Assembly: GCA_002293375.1 (NCBI GenBank) | Contig: DBDA01000031.1 | Coordinates: 34,279-98,278 of the forward strand | DNA from: Odoribacter sp. UBA944 | Lineage (GTDB): Bacteria; Bacteroidota; Bacteroidia; Bacteroidales; Marinifilaceae | Direction of reading: 5' to 3' | Length of the DNA stretch: 64,000 bases | Shown here: one piece after another, positions 7,763-16,447 of the stretch | How positions within the stretch are numbered: the first letter of the stretch is position 1 | Layout: each line of letters begins with the position of its first letter | Made by a program: the position numbers and the translations under genes | Notes under the pieces: generated by a model | What the model was told of the DNA's origin: nothing | What the model saw: only the letters and a program-made list of their open reading frames with translations | Databases searched by the model: none

Positions 7763-9196
7763 ATGCAACAAGAGCTTCGGGAGTTGTTCCGCTCGGATAC
7801 GGGTGAACAGGCGGAAACGGTGACGGAGTTGTCGGCAGCGGGCTCCAACCGGCGCTATTTCCGGATGAAGAGCGCGCACTACAGCCGGATCGGAGTAGCG
7901 GGCACCTCTGCGGACGAAAACAGGGCTTTCATCTACCTGTCGGACCATTTCCGGAAAAAGGGGATCGCCGTGCCGCAGGTGTATGCCGCGTCCGGGGACG
8001 GGATGTACTACGTGCAGGAAGACCTGGGGGATTGCCTGCTATTCGATGCACTTGCGGAGAGCCGGGCGTCTGGACACTACGGAGAAAAAGAGTTGCTGTT
8101 ACTCAAAAAAACCATGACCGCCCTTCCCGTATTGCAATGCGGGGGGGCCGAAGGGATGGATTTCAGTTTCGGCTATCCGCAGCCTGCTTTCGACCGCCGG
8201 ACGGTCCTCTGGGACCTCAACTACTTCAAATACTGCTTTCTGAAAGCCAGCGGGATCGAATTTCAGGAAGATCGCTTAGAAGATGATTTTGAACAGATGG
8301 CGGATATCCTGCTGGAAGAGCCCTTCGATACCTTTATGCACCGGGATTTTCAGGCGCGGAATGTCATGATCCGCGACGGAGAGCCCTTCTTCATCGATTT
8401 TCAGGGAGGGCGGAGAGGCCCCCTCCACTACGATGTTGCCTCCTTCCTCTGGCAGGCGCGGGCAGCTTATCCGGATCAATTACGGGAGCAGTTACTGGCT
8501 GCATACATAGAGGCATTGCAACCGTTCAGACCCGTCGATCCCGCCCGCTTCCGGGCGCGGCTCCGCCATTTTATCCTGTTTCGTTGCCTGCAACTCCTGG
8601 GGGCTTATGGCTACCGGGGCCTGTTTGAGAAAAAGAGCGCCTTTGTACAGGCAATCCCGGATGCGGTAGAGATGTTGGTGAAACTCTTGGAGCCGGGCTT
8701 CCCCGAGTATCCCTGCTTAGCGGAGGCGCTTCGGGCGTTGGTCGGATCGAAAAAATTTCGAAAACTCCCCCCGCAGCCCGGACTGACAGTTACGGTATAC
8801 AGTTTTTCCTACAAAAAAGGGATCCCGGAGGACTATTCGGGCAACGGAGGCGGGTTTGTGTTCGATTGCCGGGCCATACACAATCCGGGAAGGTACGAGG
8901 CATACAGGAACTTAACCGGTTTGGACGAGCCAGTTATCCGTTTTTTAGAGTCCGACGGAGAGATACAGGCATTTCTGCAACCGGCCCGCCAATTGGCGGA
9001 CGCATCGGTGGAGCGCTATCTGGAACGCGATTTTACCAACCTGACGCTCTGTTTCGGATGTACCGGCGGCCGGCACCGTTCCGTCTACTCCGCCCGGTCA
9101 ATGGCGGAACACCTGCGGCAGAAATACGAGATCAGAGTGGTTTTAATCCACCGGGAATTGGGAATACAAAAAGAGTGGGAACAAACAGAGACATGA
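7763..9196 (+). CDS. Fused sugar kinase (AmgK-like) and RapZ C-terminal domain
   Basis: Residues 1 to about 330 form an aminoglycoside-phosphotransferase-type kinase with the catalytic loop MHRDFQARNVMI and the metal-binding DFQGG. This is the family of AmgK, which phosphorylates N-acetylmuramate/GlcNAc at C1. Residues from about 350 onward match the C-terminal domain of RapZ, with FVFDCRAIHNPGR and CTGGRHRSV; the Walker-A N-terminal domain of RapZ is absent. In enterobacteria the RapZ C-terminal domain binds glucosamine-6-phosphate. The stop overlaps the start of murU by four bases (ATGA), so the two are coupled. Joint role: recycling of peptidoglycan amino sugars, perhaps with built-in sensing. 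Confidence 0.85.
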   Translation: MQQELRELFRSDTGEQAETVTELSAAGSNRRYFRMKSAHYSRIGVAGTSADENRAFIYLSDHFRKKGIAVPQVYAASGDGMYYVQEDLGDCLLFDALAESRASGHYGEKELLLLKKTMTALPVLQCGGAEGMDFSFGYPQPAFDRRTVLWDLNYFKYCFLKASGIEFQEDRLEDDFEQMADILLEEPFDTFMHRDFQARNVMIRDGEPFFIDFQGGRRGPLHYDVASFLWQARAAYPDQLREQLLAAYIEALQPFRPVDPARFRARLRHFILFRCLQLLGAYGYRGLFEKKSAFVQAIPDAVEMLVKLLEPGFPEYPCLAEALRALVGSKKFRKLPPQPGLTVTVYSFSYKKGIPEDYSGNGGGFVFDCRAIHNPGRYEAYRNLTGLDEPVIRFLESDGEIQAFLQPARQLADASVERYLERDFTNLTLCFGCTGGRHRSVYSARSMAEHLRQKYEIRVVLIHRELGIQKEWEQTET

Positions 9197-9945
9197 AAGC
9201 CATGATATTTGCAGCGGGATTGGGCTCCCGCCTGAGGCCGCTGACGGACAACTGTCCCAAAGCGTTGGTCCCGATTGGCGGAAAACCGATGCTGGAGCAG
9301 GTCATTTTGCGATTGAAAGCGGCTGAGTTCGACCACTTGGTCATCAATGTACACCACTTCGGGCAACAGATCATTGATTTCCTGGCAATAAACGGAAATT
9401 TCGGGTTGCGGATCGACATTTCGGACGAACGGGAGCTGCTGCTGGATACGGGAGGTGCCATCAAAAAAGCCCGCCCCCTCTTAGACGGCAGAGAACCTTT
9501 CCTGATTTACAACGTCGATATCCTGACGGACCTCAATCCGGCGCTTTTTTACGAAGCACACATCCGCTCCGGTGCGGACGCCTCGCTGCTGACGAGCCAG
9601 CGGGACACCTCCCGCTACCTGTTATTTGACGCAGAAGGGAAATTACAGGGGTGGGAAAACCGGAAAACCGGCGAGGTCAGATCGGCTGTTCCCTGCTTTA
9701 TCAAAGAGAACAGTGTCCCTTACGCATTCGGCGGGGTACACCTCTTTTCACCGGCCCTTTTCCCGTTGATGGACGAGTGGCCGGACTGCTTCCCGGTCAT
9801 CGATTTTTACTTAGCCGCAGCGCCGGACCACCGGATACAAGGTCATCCTTTTGTAGGCATGTGGATGGACCTGGGCAAACCGGCTGCTTTGGAAGAAGCG
9901 GAGCGCTATTGGAACACAGCAGCTACTCCTTCATCCGGGCGATGA
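9193..9945 (+). CDS. murU: N-acetylmuramate-1-phosphate uridylyltransferase-like nucleotidyltransferase
   Basis: The 250-residue product starts MKAMIFAAGLGSRLRPLTD and carries PKALVPIGGKPMLE, the nucleotide-binding signature of NTP-transferases; the metal-binding Asp lies in YNVDILTD. The family includes MurU, which converts MurNAc-1-phosphate to UDP-MurNAc after AmgK. The ATGA overlap with the kinase gene supports that pairing. A longer upstream reading of the frame (from 8866) runs inside the kinase gene and is rejected. The 3' end overlaps the convergent punA gene by 23 bases. A mannose-1-phosphate guanylyltransferase is the alternative, but the context favours MurU. Confidence 0.82.
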   Translation: MKAMIFAAGLGSRLRPLTDNCPKALVPIGGKPMLEQVILRLKAAEFDHLVINVHHFGQQIIDFLAINGNFGLRIDISDERELLLDTGGAIKKARPLLDGREPFLIYNVDILTDLNPALFYEAHIRSGADASLLTSQRDTSRYLLFDAEGKLQGWENRKTGEVRSAVPCFIKENSVPYAFGGVHLFSPALFPLMDEWPDCFPVIDFYLAAAPDHRIQGHPFVGMWMDLGKPAALEEAERYWNTAATPSSGR

Positions 9946-10744
9946 GTTCCCGGAAAAGGGCGGTCATCTGCGGTTGGGCCGTCCGCCCGACCTTCTGCAC
10001 CTCCGTGTGATCGGTTTTGATCTCTTCGGGCGCAGCAGTGCTGTTGGTGATCACCGACAGGCCGAAACACTCCATGCCGGCATGTCTTGCCACAATGATC
10101 TCGGGTACCGTGGACATGCCCACCGCATCCCCTCCGATCGCCCGGATCCACCCGTATTCCGCCGGGGTTTCAAAAGAGGGCCCCTGTAGTCCGGCATAGA
10201 CCCCTTTCTGCAACCGGATGCCCAACTCCCGGCCGATCTCCTCCGCCAGCCGGATCAGTTGCGGGCTGTAAGCGTCCGTCATACCGGGAAACCGGGGGCC
10301 CAGTTCTTCTATATTCGGGCCCCGCAGCGGGTGTTCCGGGAAGAGGTTGATGTGGTCGTGTATGATCATCAGATCCCCGGCCTGGTACTCCGGATGGACG
10401 CCTCCGGCGGCATTGGAGACAAAAAGCCGCGGGATCCCCAGCGCATGCAGCACCCGGACGGGAAAGGTCACCTCCTGCATGGAGTACCCTTCGTAAAAAT
10501 GGAAACGTCCCTGCATAGCCACCACATTTTTGCCCCCAAACCGGCCCAGCAACAGATTCCCTTTATGTCCCTGTACCGTCGATACGGGGAAATGCGGAAT
10601 GGCGGCATAGGGGATTACCTGTTTAATCTCGATCGACTTTCCCAGTTCGCCCAATCCCGTCCCCAGGATAATGGCGGTGGCATATTTCTCTCCGTCTAAA
10701 AAACGCGAGAGGTAAGCAGCGCTATCGTTTATTTTTTGCAACAT
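9923..10744 (-). CDS. punA: Purine nucleoside phosphorylase (trimeric PNP-I family)
   Basis: PNP cleaves inosine/guanosine with phosphate to base plus ribose-1-phosphate for salvage. The protein has the family blocks IILGTGLGEL, VVAMQGRFHFYEGY, VSNAAGGVHPEY, GLQGPSFETPAE and MSTVPEIIVARH, and the base-binding region VITNSTA. The ATG at 10744 (MLQKIN) is preferred over 10765, because the gene already overlaps the end of lpxK by 23 bases. It is the last gene of a sppA-lpxK-punA run. Confidence 0.93.
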   Translation of the reverse strand: MLQKINDSAAYLSRFLDGEKYATAIILGTGLGELGKSIEIKQVIPYAAIPHFPVSTVQGHKGNLLLGRFGGKNVVAMQGRFHFYEGYSMQEVTFPVRVLHALGIPRLFVSNAAGGVHPEYQAGDLMIIHDHINLFPEHPLRGPNIEELGPRFPGMTDAYSPQLIRLAEEIGRELGIRLQKGVYAGLQGPSFETPAEYGWIRAIGGDAVGMSTVPEIIVARHAGMECFGLSVITNSTAAPEEIKTDHTEVQKVGRTAQPQMTALFRELIARMKE

Positions 10745-11774
10745 ACGCGATGAGTTCCTGGGCAAATGTTTCGCCCTGATCCGGAAATTTGGGTTCCACC
10801 GGAATATAAAAGATCTGTCGTTTGATCTCCTCCGAAAGCGGGCACTCCTTCAGTCGCACAGCATCTTTCTCCGTGGTCAGGATGTATTTGTCCGGCCCGG
10901 GAATCTCCGCAAAGAGCCGCTCAATCTCCCGAACTTCCCTCTTGCTGAACCGGTGGTGGTCAAAATACCGGATCTCCGTGATATTGTCCGTATACTCCCG
11001 CAGTTTCCGGACAAACAGTTCGGGACGGGCAATGCCGGTGATGCACAACAGGAAAACGCTCCGGTCTAAAACAGGAACGGGGACGCCGGCGCATAGGGGC
11101 TGAATCTCTCCGTATGTCAGTTGGGTAAAAAAGAGGTGTTGGTAGGGCCTTATCTTCAACCGTTTGAAAATAAGCCGTTTGTCTATCGGCGCCAGATTAT
11201 CCGGGCATTTGGTCACCACAATGTAATCCGCCCGCCTCAAAGCGGAAGCGGGTTCCCGCAACCGTCCCGCCGGCAACAGGCAATCTTTGGAAAGGGGACG
11301 GGTGTAATCAATCAGGACAATATTCTTATCCGCCCGTACCCGGCGGTGCTGGAACCCATCGTCCAAAACAATTACTTCCGGCGCTTCGGGCAATGCGAGC
11401 AAATTTTCAATACCCCTGCTCCGTTTTTCGTCGACAGCCACCAGAATACCGGGAAATTTATTTCGGATCTGCATCGGCTCATCCCCGATCTCTGCGGCTG
11501 TAGCGTTTTCGCCGGCTAAGATAAAACCGGACGTCCGCCGCTTGTATCCCCGGCTCAGGCAGGCCACCCGGAAGTGCTTTTGCAACTCCCGGATCAGCGC
11601 TTCCGTATGCGGCGTCTTTCCAGTGCCCCCCGCAGTGATATTACCGACACAAAAAACCGGCACCTCAAAACTTTTAGAAGCAAGGATGCCGGTATTGAAC
11701 AGAAAATTCCGGACGCCGACAACGGCGCCGTACACCACACTGAACGGGAACAACAAGAATTTCAAGGCGCTCAT
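10722..11774 (-). CDS. lpxK: Tetraacyldisaccharide 4'-kinase
   Basis: LpxK phosphorylates the 4' position of the lipid A precursor at the inner membrane. The 350-residue protein has an N-terminal hydrophobic anchor (FLLFPFSVVYGAVVGVRN), the P-loop GNITAGGTGKTPHTE, the SRGYKR motif, and VIVLDDGFQHR with the catalytic Asp region. Length and motif order are normal. It lies 38 bases after sppA. Lipid A 4'-phosphate is made here even though many Bacteroidales later remove it. Confidence 0.95.
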   Translation of the reverse strand: MSALKFLLFPFSVVYGAVVGVRNFLFNTGILASKSFEVPVFCVGNITAGGTGKTPHTEALIRELQKHFRVACLSRGYKRRTSGFILAGENATAAEIGDEPMQIRNKFPGILVAVDEKRSRGIENLLALPEAPEVIVLDDGFQHRRVRADKNIVLIDYTRPLSKDCLLPAGRLREPASALRRADYIVVTKCPDNLAPIDKRLIFKRLKIRPYQHLFFTQLTYGEIQPLCAGVPVPVLDRSVFLLCITGIARPELFVRKLREYTDNITEIRYFDHHRFSKREVREIERLFAEIPGPDKYILTTEKDAVRLKECPLSEEIKRQIFYIPVEPKFPDQGETFAQELIAYVAKNKR

Positions 11775-11812
11775 TGCTATGGTTTAACAGACTCTTAAAG
11801 TCCGGTACGAAT

Positions 11813-13609
11813 TCAATTCAAGGCTATGTCGTAAGGGAGCCGGGCCATCATCCCCTGCGGCATATTCTGCCACTCCTGCCATTGGCTGTAAATGCCGTAA
11901 TATCCTCCCAACTCTTTCTTCAACAGGTTTGTTTTTACGGATGCCGAGAAACCGGAGAGCAACTCAAAAAAATCTTTTTCCACCGGATATTCCGTGATCC
12001 GGTAGTTCTCCAAACCGGCTTTTTCGGCGGCGAGCTCCACTGCTTTTTCCAATCCGCCCAACACATCCACCAATCCCGCTTCCACGGCCTGTTCGCCTGT
12101 CCACACACGCCCTTGTGCCACTTCGTGCACCTCGTCGCGGGTCATATTACGGCCGCGGGCTACCCGGTTCAGGAAAGTTTCGTACCCCGTTTCAATGTAC
12201 TTTTGCAGCACCTTCTTCTCGTATTCGTTGAGCGGGCGATTGCTCAGGGGCAGGCCAAACGGGTTTCCTCCCAAAAAGTCACCGTGTTTGTTGGTTTTAA
12301 CCACACTTCCGTGAATGCCCATTTTCCCCTTGAAAAGTTTCTCTCCGGAAAAGAACTGCCCGAATATGCCGATGGAACCGGTCAGGGTTCCCGGATCGGC
12401 TACAATGGTATCGGCTGCGCACGAAATATAATATCCACCGGAAGCTGCCACATTCCCCATGGAGGCGATCAACGGCTTGGCTTGTGCGGCCAACTCCACC
12501 TCCCGCCAGATAATGTCGGAGATCAGAGCGCTTCCGCCGGGAGAGTTGACCCGGAGCACGATAGCTTTGATGTTCTTGTCCTCCCGCGCCTTGCGGATGC
12601 TTTCGGCCAATTCGGGGCCAATGGAGCTTTCCGACTGCGCAAAACCGATTTGCCCACTGGCATAGATGACAGCGATCTTATCCTTAGCCACCTCCGTCTT
12701 TCCCGGTACAACGGCTTTGCGGTAATCGTTGTAAGCGGCCAAGCGCAGTTTTTCGTCGGCTTTCAGGCCGCATTTTTCCTTCAGGAACGCGATCATCTCA
12801 TCTTCGTAGATGGCTCCGTCGTACAAGCCGTATGCTTTTTCCGTTTCGAGTGTCCGGAACTCCAGGTTGTCCGCCAGCCAATTCAGCGTATCCGTCGGAA
12901 TGTTCCGTCCTTCCGATATGCCTTGCAACATCGTTCTCCACATGGAGTTGAGGTACGCCTGGATTTGCAGGCGGTTCTCTTCGCTCATTTCCGTTTGAGT
13001 GAACGGTTCAACTGCCGATTTGTATTTTCCGACCTTTACAATATCCACCTGCACCCCGATCTTCTCCAGCATCTCTTTGTAAAAAAAGGTAGTCCCTCCC
13101 AGCCCTGCCAGCAACAGCGGGGTTTCCGGGTTCACATAGACACTGTCCGCTACGGAGGCAATGTAATAACTCAACTGGGAATATCCAAAATTGGCGTAAC
13201 TGTAAATAAATTTTCCGCTCTCCTTGAACGCCTTCAGCGCATTCCGGATCTCCTCGGCCGAAGCGAGCCCGCCGAAATTACTTTGGATAGAGGAGAGGTC
13301 CAGGTAAATGCCCTGGATCCGGTCGTCCGTTTCCGCTTTTTTTATACTTTTCAGCAGCTCATTCAATCCGATGGATTTGCTGGGTTGCATACTGAAAAAA
13401 TCAAAACCGGCCAGCGGATTGCCGGACGCCTTGTCAGTAATAGTACCTGAAAAGGTCAGGTGCAACAGGCTTTTCTCTTTGATCGGGGCGGGTTGATCGC
13501 CCAGACTGGCCATCGCCCCAACAATACCGAAAAAGAGCAACAGCAACAATACATTCACGATCAATACGCCGACAACAGCGGCCAAGGTGTATTTCAGAAA
13601 ACTTTTCAT
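11813..13609 (-). CDS. sppA: Signal peptide peptidase SppA (67 kDa type, S49)
   Basis: The 598-residue membrane protease has an N-terminal membrane anchor (residues 7-35) and two tandem S49 domains, the E. coli-like long form. The catalytic Lys lies in VGKYKSAVEPFT in the first domain and the Ser in NVAASGGYYISCAAD in the second, after VNSPGGSALISD. It degrades cleaved signal peptides in the inner membrane. A -7 promoter box lies 26 bases upstream. It leads the sppA-lpxK-punA cluster. Confidence 0.95.
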   Translation of the reverse strand: MKSFLKYTLAAVVGVLIVNVLLLLLFFGIVGAMASLGDQPAPIKEKSLLHLTFSGTITDKASGNPLAGFDFFSMQPSKSIGLNELLKSIKKAETDDRIQGIYLDLSSIQSNFGGLASAEEIRNALKAFKESGKFIYSYANFGYSQLSYYIASVADSVYVNPETPLLLAGLGGTTFFYKEMLEKIGVQVDIVKVGKYKSAVEPFTQTEMSEENRLQIQAYLNSMWRTMLQGISEGRNIPTDTLNWLADNLEFRTLETEKAYGLYDGAIYEDEMIAFLKEKCGLKADEKLRLAAYNDYRKAVVPGKTEVAKDKIAVIYASGQIGFAQSESSIGPELAESIRKAREDKNIKAIVLRVNSPGGSALISDIIWREVELAAQAKPLIASMGNVAASGGYYISCAADTIVADPGTLTGSIGIFGQFFSGEKLFKGKMGIHGSVVKTNKHGDFLGGNPFGLPLSNRPLNEYEKKVLQKYIETGYETFLNRVARGRNMTRDEVHEVAQGRVWTGEQAVEAGLVDVLGGLEKAVELAAEKAGLENYRITEYPVEKDFFELLSGFSASVKTNLLKKELGGYYGIYSQWQEWQNMPQGMMARLPYDIALN

Positions 13610-13634
13610 ATCATAGTTTTTAAATGAGGTTGTA

Positions 13635-13642
13635 CAAAATTA
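13635..13642 (-). promoter_or_regulatory. Promoter -7 box of sppA
   Basis: The minus strand reads TAATTTTG, matching TAnnTTTG. The predicted transcription start is near 13628, 19 bases before the sppA ATG. Confidence 0.55.
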
Positions 13643-13823
13643 ACACAAATCATTCGAATTAACATCAAATAGCAGTTGATTTTTATACTGAAAGTTCGGC
13701 TAAATTTCTTTCTCAACGAACTTCGGTGAGAAATTCGGAGCTTCTGGTCGGACTCTGCCTCTTTTTTTATAGCTTTACGGAACAACAACGGAAAGCATAA
13801 CACGACCACTTAAATAGAAGAAT

Positions 13824-15131
13824 ATGAGCAGATTTGTAATAACAGGAGGCAGGAGATTAAAAGGAGACCTGCAGCCGCAAGGAGCGAAAAACGAAGCGTT
13901 GCAAGTGTTGTGCGCCTGTTTGCTGACAAAGGAAGAGGTGGTGATCTCCAACATTCCGGAGATACTGGATGTATTGAAACTCATCGAATTATTAAAAGGA
14001 ATGGGAGTAAAGGCTGAGCGTCGCGCCCCCGGGGAATATGCGTTCTGTGCCGAAGGGGTCGACTTGCGCTACCTGGAAACGGAGACGTTTTACGAACAGG
14101 CTGTCAGCCTGCGGGGATCCATTATGATACTGGGGCCGTTGTTGGCGGTACACGGATACGGCATCATTCCCAAACCGGGCGGGGACAAGATCGGCCGGCG
14201 CCGGTTGGATACCCACTTCCTGGGGTTTGAGAAACTGGGCGCCATCTTTGAATATGATGCGGGGAACAGTTGCTTCAAGGCATCCGCCTCCCGCTTGCAA
14301 GGGAGCTACATGCTGCTCGACGAAGCTTCCGTTACCGGTACCGCCAACATCATCATGGCGGCCGTATTGGCCGAAGGGACAACGACCATTTACAACGCGG
14401 CCTGCGAACCCTATCTCCAGCAACTCTGCCTGATGCTGAACGCCATGGGGGCCCGGATCTCCGGCATAGCCTCCAACCTGCTGACCATAGAAGGAGTGCA
14501 GGAGTTGCGCGGTTGCCGGCACCGCTGCCTGCCGGACATGATCGAAGTAGGGAGTTACATCGGGTTGGCGGCCATGACCCGTTCCGAGATCACAGTTAAA
14601 AACGTAAACATCACCCAACTGGGCATTATTCCGGACGCTTTCCGGAAACTGGGCGTACGGATCGAAGAGCGGGGAGACGACCTCTACATCCCCCGTCAGG
14701 AACATTACATGATCGAAGATTTTATAGACGGTTCCATCCTGACCATTGCGGATGCTCCCTGGCCGGGGCTGACTCCCGACCTGTTGAGCGTATTTCTGGT
14801 AGTGGCCACCCAGGCCAAGGGAAGCGTACTCATCCACCAGAAGATGTTTGAAAGCCGCCTCTTCTTTGTGGACAAACTGATCGACATGGGGGCCAAGATC
14901 ATCCTCTGCGACCCGCACCGGGCTACCGTGATCGGCCAGAACCACGAATCGCAACTGCGGGCGACCAAGATGACCTCTCCGGATATTCGCGCCGGGATCG
15001 CACTGCTGATCGCAGCGTTGTCGGCTTTGGGGACCAGTTCCATCCACAACATCGACCAGATAGACCGGGGGTACGAACGGATCGACGAGAAACTGAACGC
15101 CATCGGGGCGGAAATTATCCGGTACAACTAA
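13824..15131 (+). CDS. murA: UDP-N-acetylglucosamine 1-carboxyvinyltransferase (Asp-type MurA)
   Basis: MurA transfers enolpyruvate from PEP to UDP-GlcNAc, the first committed step of peptidoglycan synthesis. The 435-residue protein has the KN pair at residues 22-23 (GAKNEAL), the loop RGSIMILGPL, and the two-domain EPSP-synthase fold. In the active-site loop the usual Cys (E. coli Cys115 in PGGC) is Asp121 in PGGDKIGRRRLD, encoded by GAC at 14184-14186. This swap is known to remove the target of fosfomycin. The stop overlaps the convergent folK stop by four bases. Confidence 0.96.
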   Translation: MSRFVITGGRRLKGDLQPQGAKNEALQVLCACLLTKEEVVISNIPEILDVLKLIELLKGMGVKAERRAPGEYAFCAEGVDLRYLETETFYEQAVSLRGSIMILGPLLAVHGYGIIPKPGGDKIGRRRLDTHFLGFEKLGAIFEYDAGNSCFKASASRLQGSYMLLDEASVTGTANIIMAAVLAEGTTTIYNAACEPYLQQLCLMLNAMGARISGIASNLLTIEGVQELRGCRHRCLPDMIEVGSYIGLAAMTRSEITVKNVNITQLGIIPDAFRKLGVRIEERGDDLYIPRQEHYMIEDFIDGSILTIADAPWPGLTPDLLSVFLVVATQAKGSVLIHQKMFESRLFFVDKLIDMGAKIILCDPHRATVIGQNHESQLRATKMTSPDIRAGIALLIAALSALGTSSIHNIDQIDRGYERIDEKLNAIGAEIIRYN

Positions 15132-15643
15132 ACAATCCGGATAACGGGAAGGGTATCCCGGCAGGCCTCCGCCAACTCCCGGATGCTCTTCCTGTAAACG
15201 GGATGGACAAAATCGGGCATGATCTCTAACAGGGGGACCAGCACAAAGCTCCGTTCCGCCATGCGCGGATGGGGCAGGATGAGGGAGGGCGTTTCCACGA
15301 TCTCGTCGTTACAGAAAAGCAGATCAATATCAATGGTGCGGTCGATATAGCCCTTCTCTCCGTTGGTGCGGGTGCGTCCCAACTCCTCTTCTGTTTCCAG
15401 GCCGGTTTCCAAAAAAGCGTGTGGAGAGAGCGCCGTATCGAATACAGCCGCCCGGTTCAGGAAAGGAGTATCGCTTTCGAAACCCCAAGGAGCGGTTTCA
15501 TACCAAGAAGAGATCAGGTGCAATGTACCGGTGCGTCGGGCCATAAGCGATATGGCTTTTTCGATCAGCAACCGTCTCTCACCCTGATTGCTGCCGAACA
15601 ACACCGCGATCCGGTTCCCTTCAGCCTTTTTGTTGCGGATCAT
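15128..15643 (-). CDS. folK: 2-amino-4-hydroxy-6-hydroxymethyldihydropteridine pyrophosphokinase
   Basis: FolK pyrophosphorylates the pterin precursor of folate. The 171-residue protein shows all family blocks: LFGSNQGERR, WYETAPWGFESDTPFLN, RTIDIDLLFCNDE (Asp pair binding Mg-ATP) and PHPRMAERSFVLVPL. It is monofunctional, with no FolB or FolP fusion. It lies 14 bases downstream of the DUF4290 gene and is likely cotranscribed with it. Confidence 0.95.
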   Translation of the reverse strand: MIRNKKAEGNRIAVLFGSNQGERRLLIEKAISLMARRTGTLHLISSWYETAPWGFESDTPFLNRAAVFDTALSPHAFLETGLETEEELGRTRTNGEKGYIDRTIDIDLLFCNDEIVETPSLILPHPRMAERSFVLVPLLEIMPDFVHPVYRKSIRELAEACRDTLPVIRIV

Positions 15644-15657
15644 GGCAACCGGCCGCG

Positions 15658-16350
15658 TTATTTTACGCTCTGGTTAGTGGTTCCGTTGCCGTTGTTCTTT
15701 TTGTAGTAGGAGTTATTGCCGTTCGGTTTATTGCCGTTTGGTTTTCCGTTGGAGGGCCTGTTCGACATCGGCCTGTTGGAACTGGGTTTTGTTTTTCTCT
15801 GAAGCAACTCTTTGGGAGTGGCAAGCAACATCCCTTCGGGGAGAACGTCTCTGTTACCGGCGTATGTTTTGATGTCTTCGAGGATCTGCTCGTCTTCCAC
15901 ACTGTCCTTGTTCCAGGTCAGGAACGATTTTTTCATGTGGTTGGCCGTTAGCACGGCCATGGCTCTTTTCTGGTCCGGGTCTTCCAGTTCCTGGATCTTG
16001 TCGAACAGCTTCTCCACCATTTTCCCGTAGTGTCGGTACCGGATACGGTTGTTGCTGTAAGGCAGTTTTTCCGGTTTTTCGTAAAGATCATCCAAGGAGG
16101 GAAGGGGATAAGGGGTATCGATGTCCAATTGAAATTCCGACATGATGGCCAGGTGGTCCCAGAGCTTATGTCGGAAATCGGGCACATCCCGCAAGTGGGG
16201 ATAGAGGTTGCCCATGACGTCGATGATGGTTTTGGCGGCCCGGGTGCGTTCTTCCCGATTTTCAATGGTGCGGATGTGATCCACCATTTTCTGAATGTTT
16301 CTTCCATATTCCGGAAGAAGAAGTTTCTTCTTTTGGGTATTGTAATCCAT
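15658..16350 (-). CDS. DUF4290 family protein with Asn/Pro/Gly/Lys-rich tail
   Basis: This 230-residue cytoplasmic protein has no signal peptide. Residues 1-180 match the Bacteroidota-specific DUF4290 family (LPEYGRNIQKMVDH, MGNLYPHLRDVPDFRHKLWD, GKMVEKLFDKI). The last 45 residues are low complexity, with repeats of Asn-Gly-Lys-Pro and Asn-Arg-Pro and a Tyr-Tyr-Lys-Lys patch, likely disordered and basic. No function is known. The position just upstream of folK and downstream of the helicase is what context offers. Confidence 0.8.
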   Translation of the reverse strand: MDYNTQKKKLLLPEYGRNIQKMVDHIRTIENREERTRAAKTIIDVMGNLYPHLRDVPDFRHKLWDHLAIMSEFQLDIDTPYPLPSLDDLYEKPEKLPYSNNRIRYRHYGKMVEKLFDKIQELEDPDQKRAMAVLTANHMKKSFLTWNKDSVEDEQILEDIKTYAGNRDVLPEGMLLATPKELLQRKTKPSSNRPMSNRPSNGKPNGNKPNGNNSYYKKNNGNGTTNQSVK

Positions 16351-16447
16351 TTTTTGGTATTAAGGAAAGGCCGGAGTTGCAGAACAACACTTCGGCAACA
16401 GATAATCGCGGCAAAGATAAGCTATTTTACGGTTTCACCGGCACGGT

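Noticed and set aside
11774..13450. 558-codon plus-strand frame opposite sppA
   Set aside because: It has no signal, domain or promoter, and sppA on the other strand is complete.
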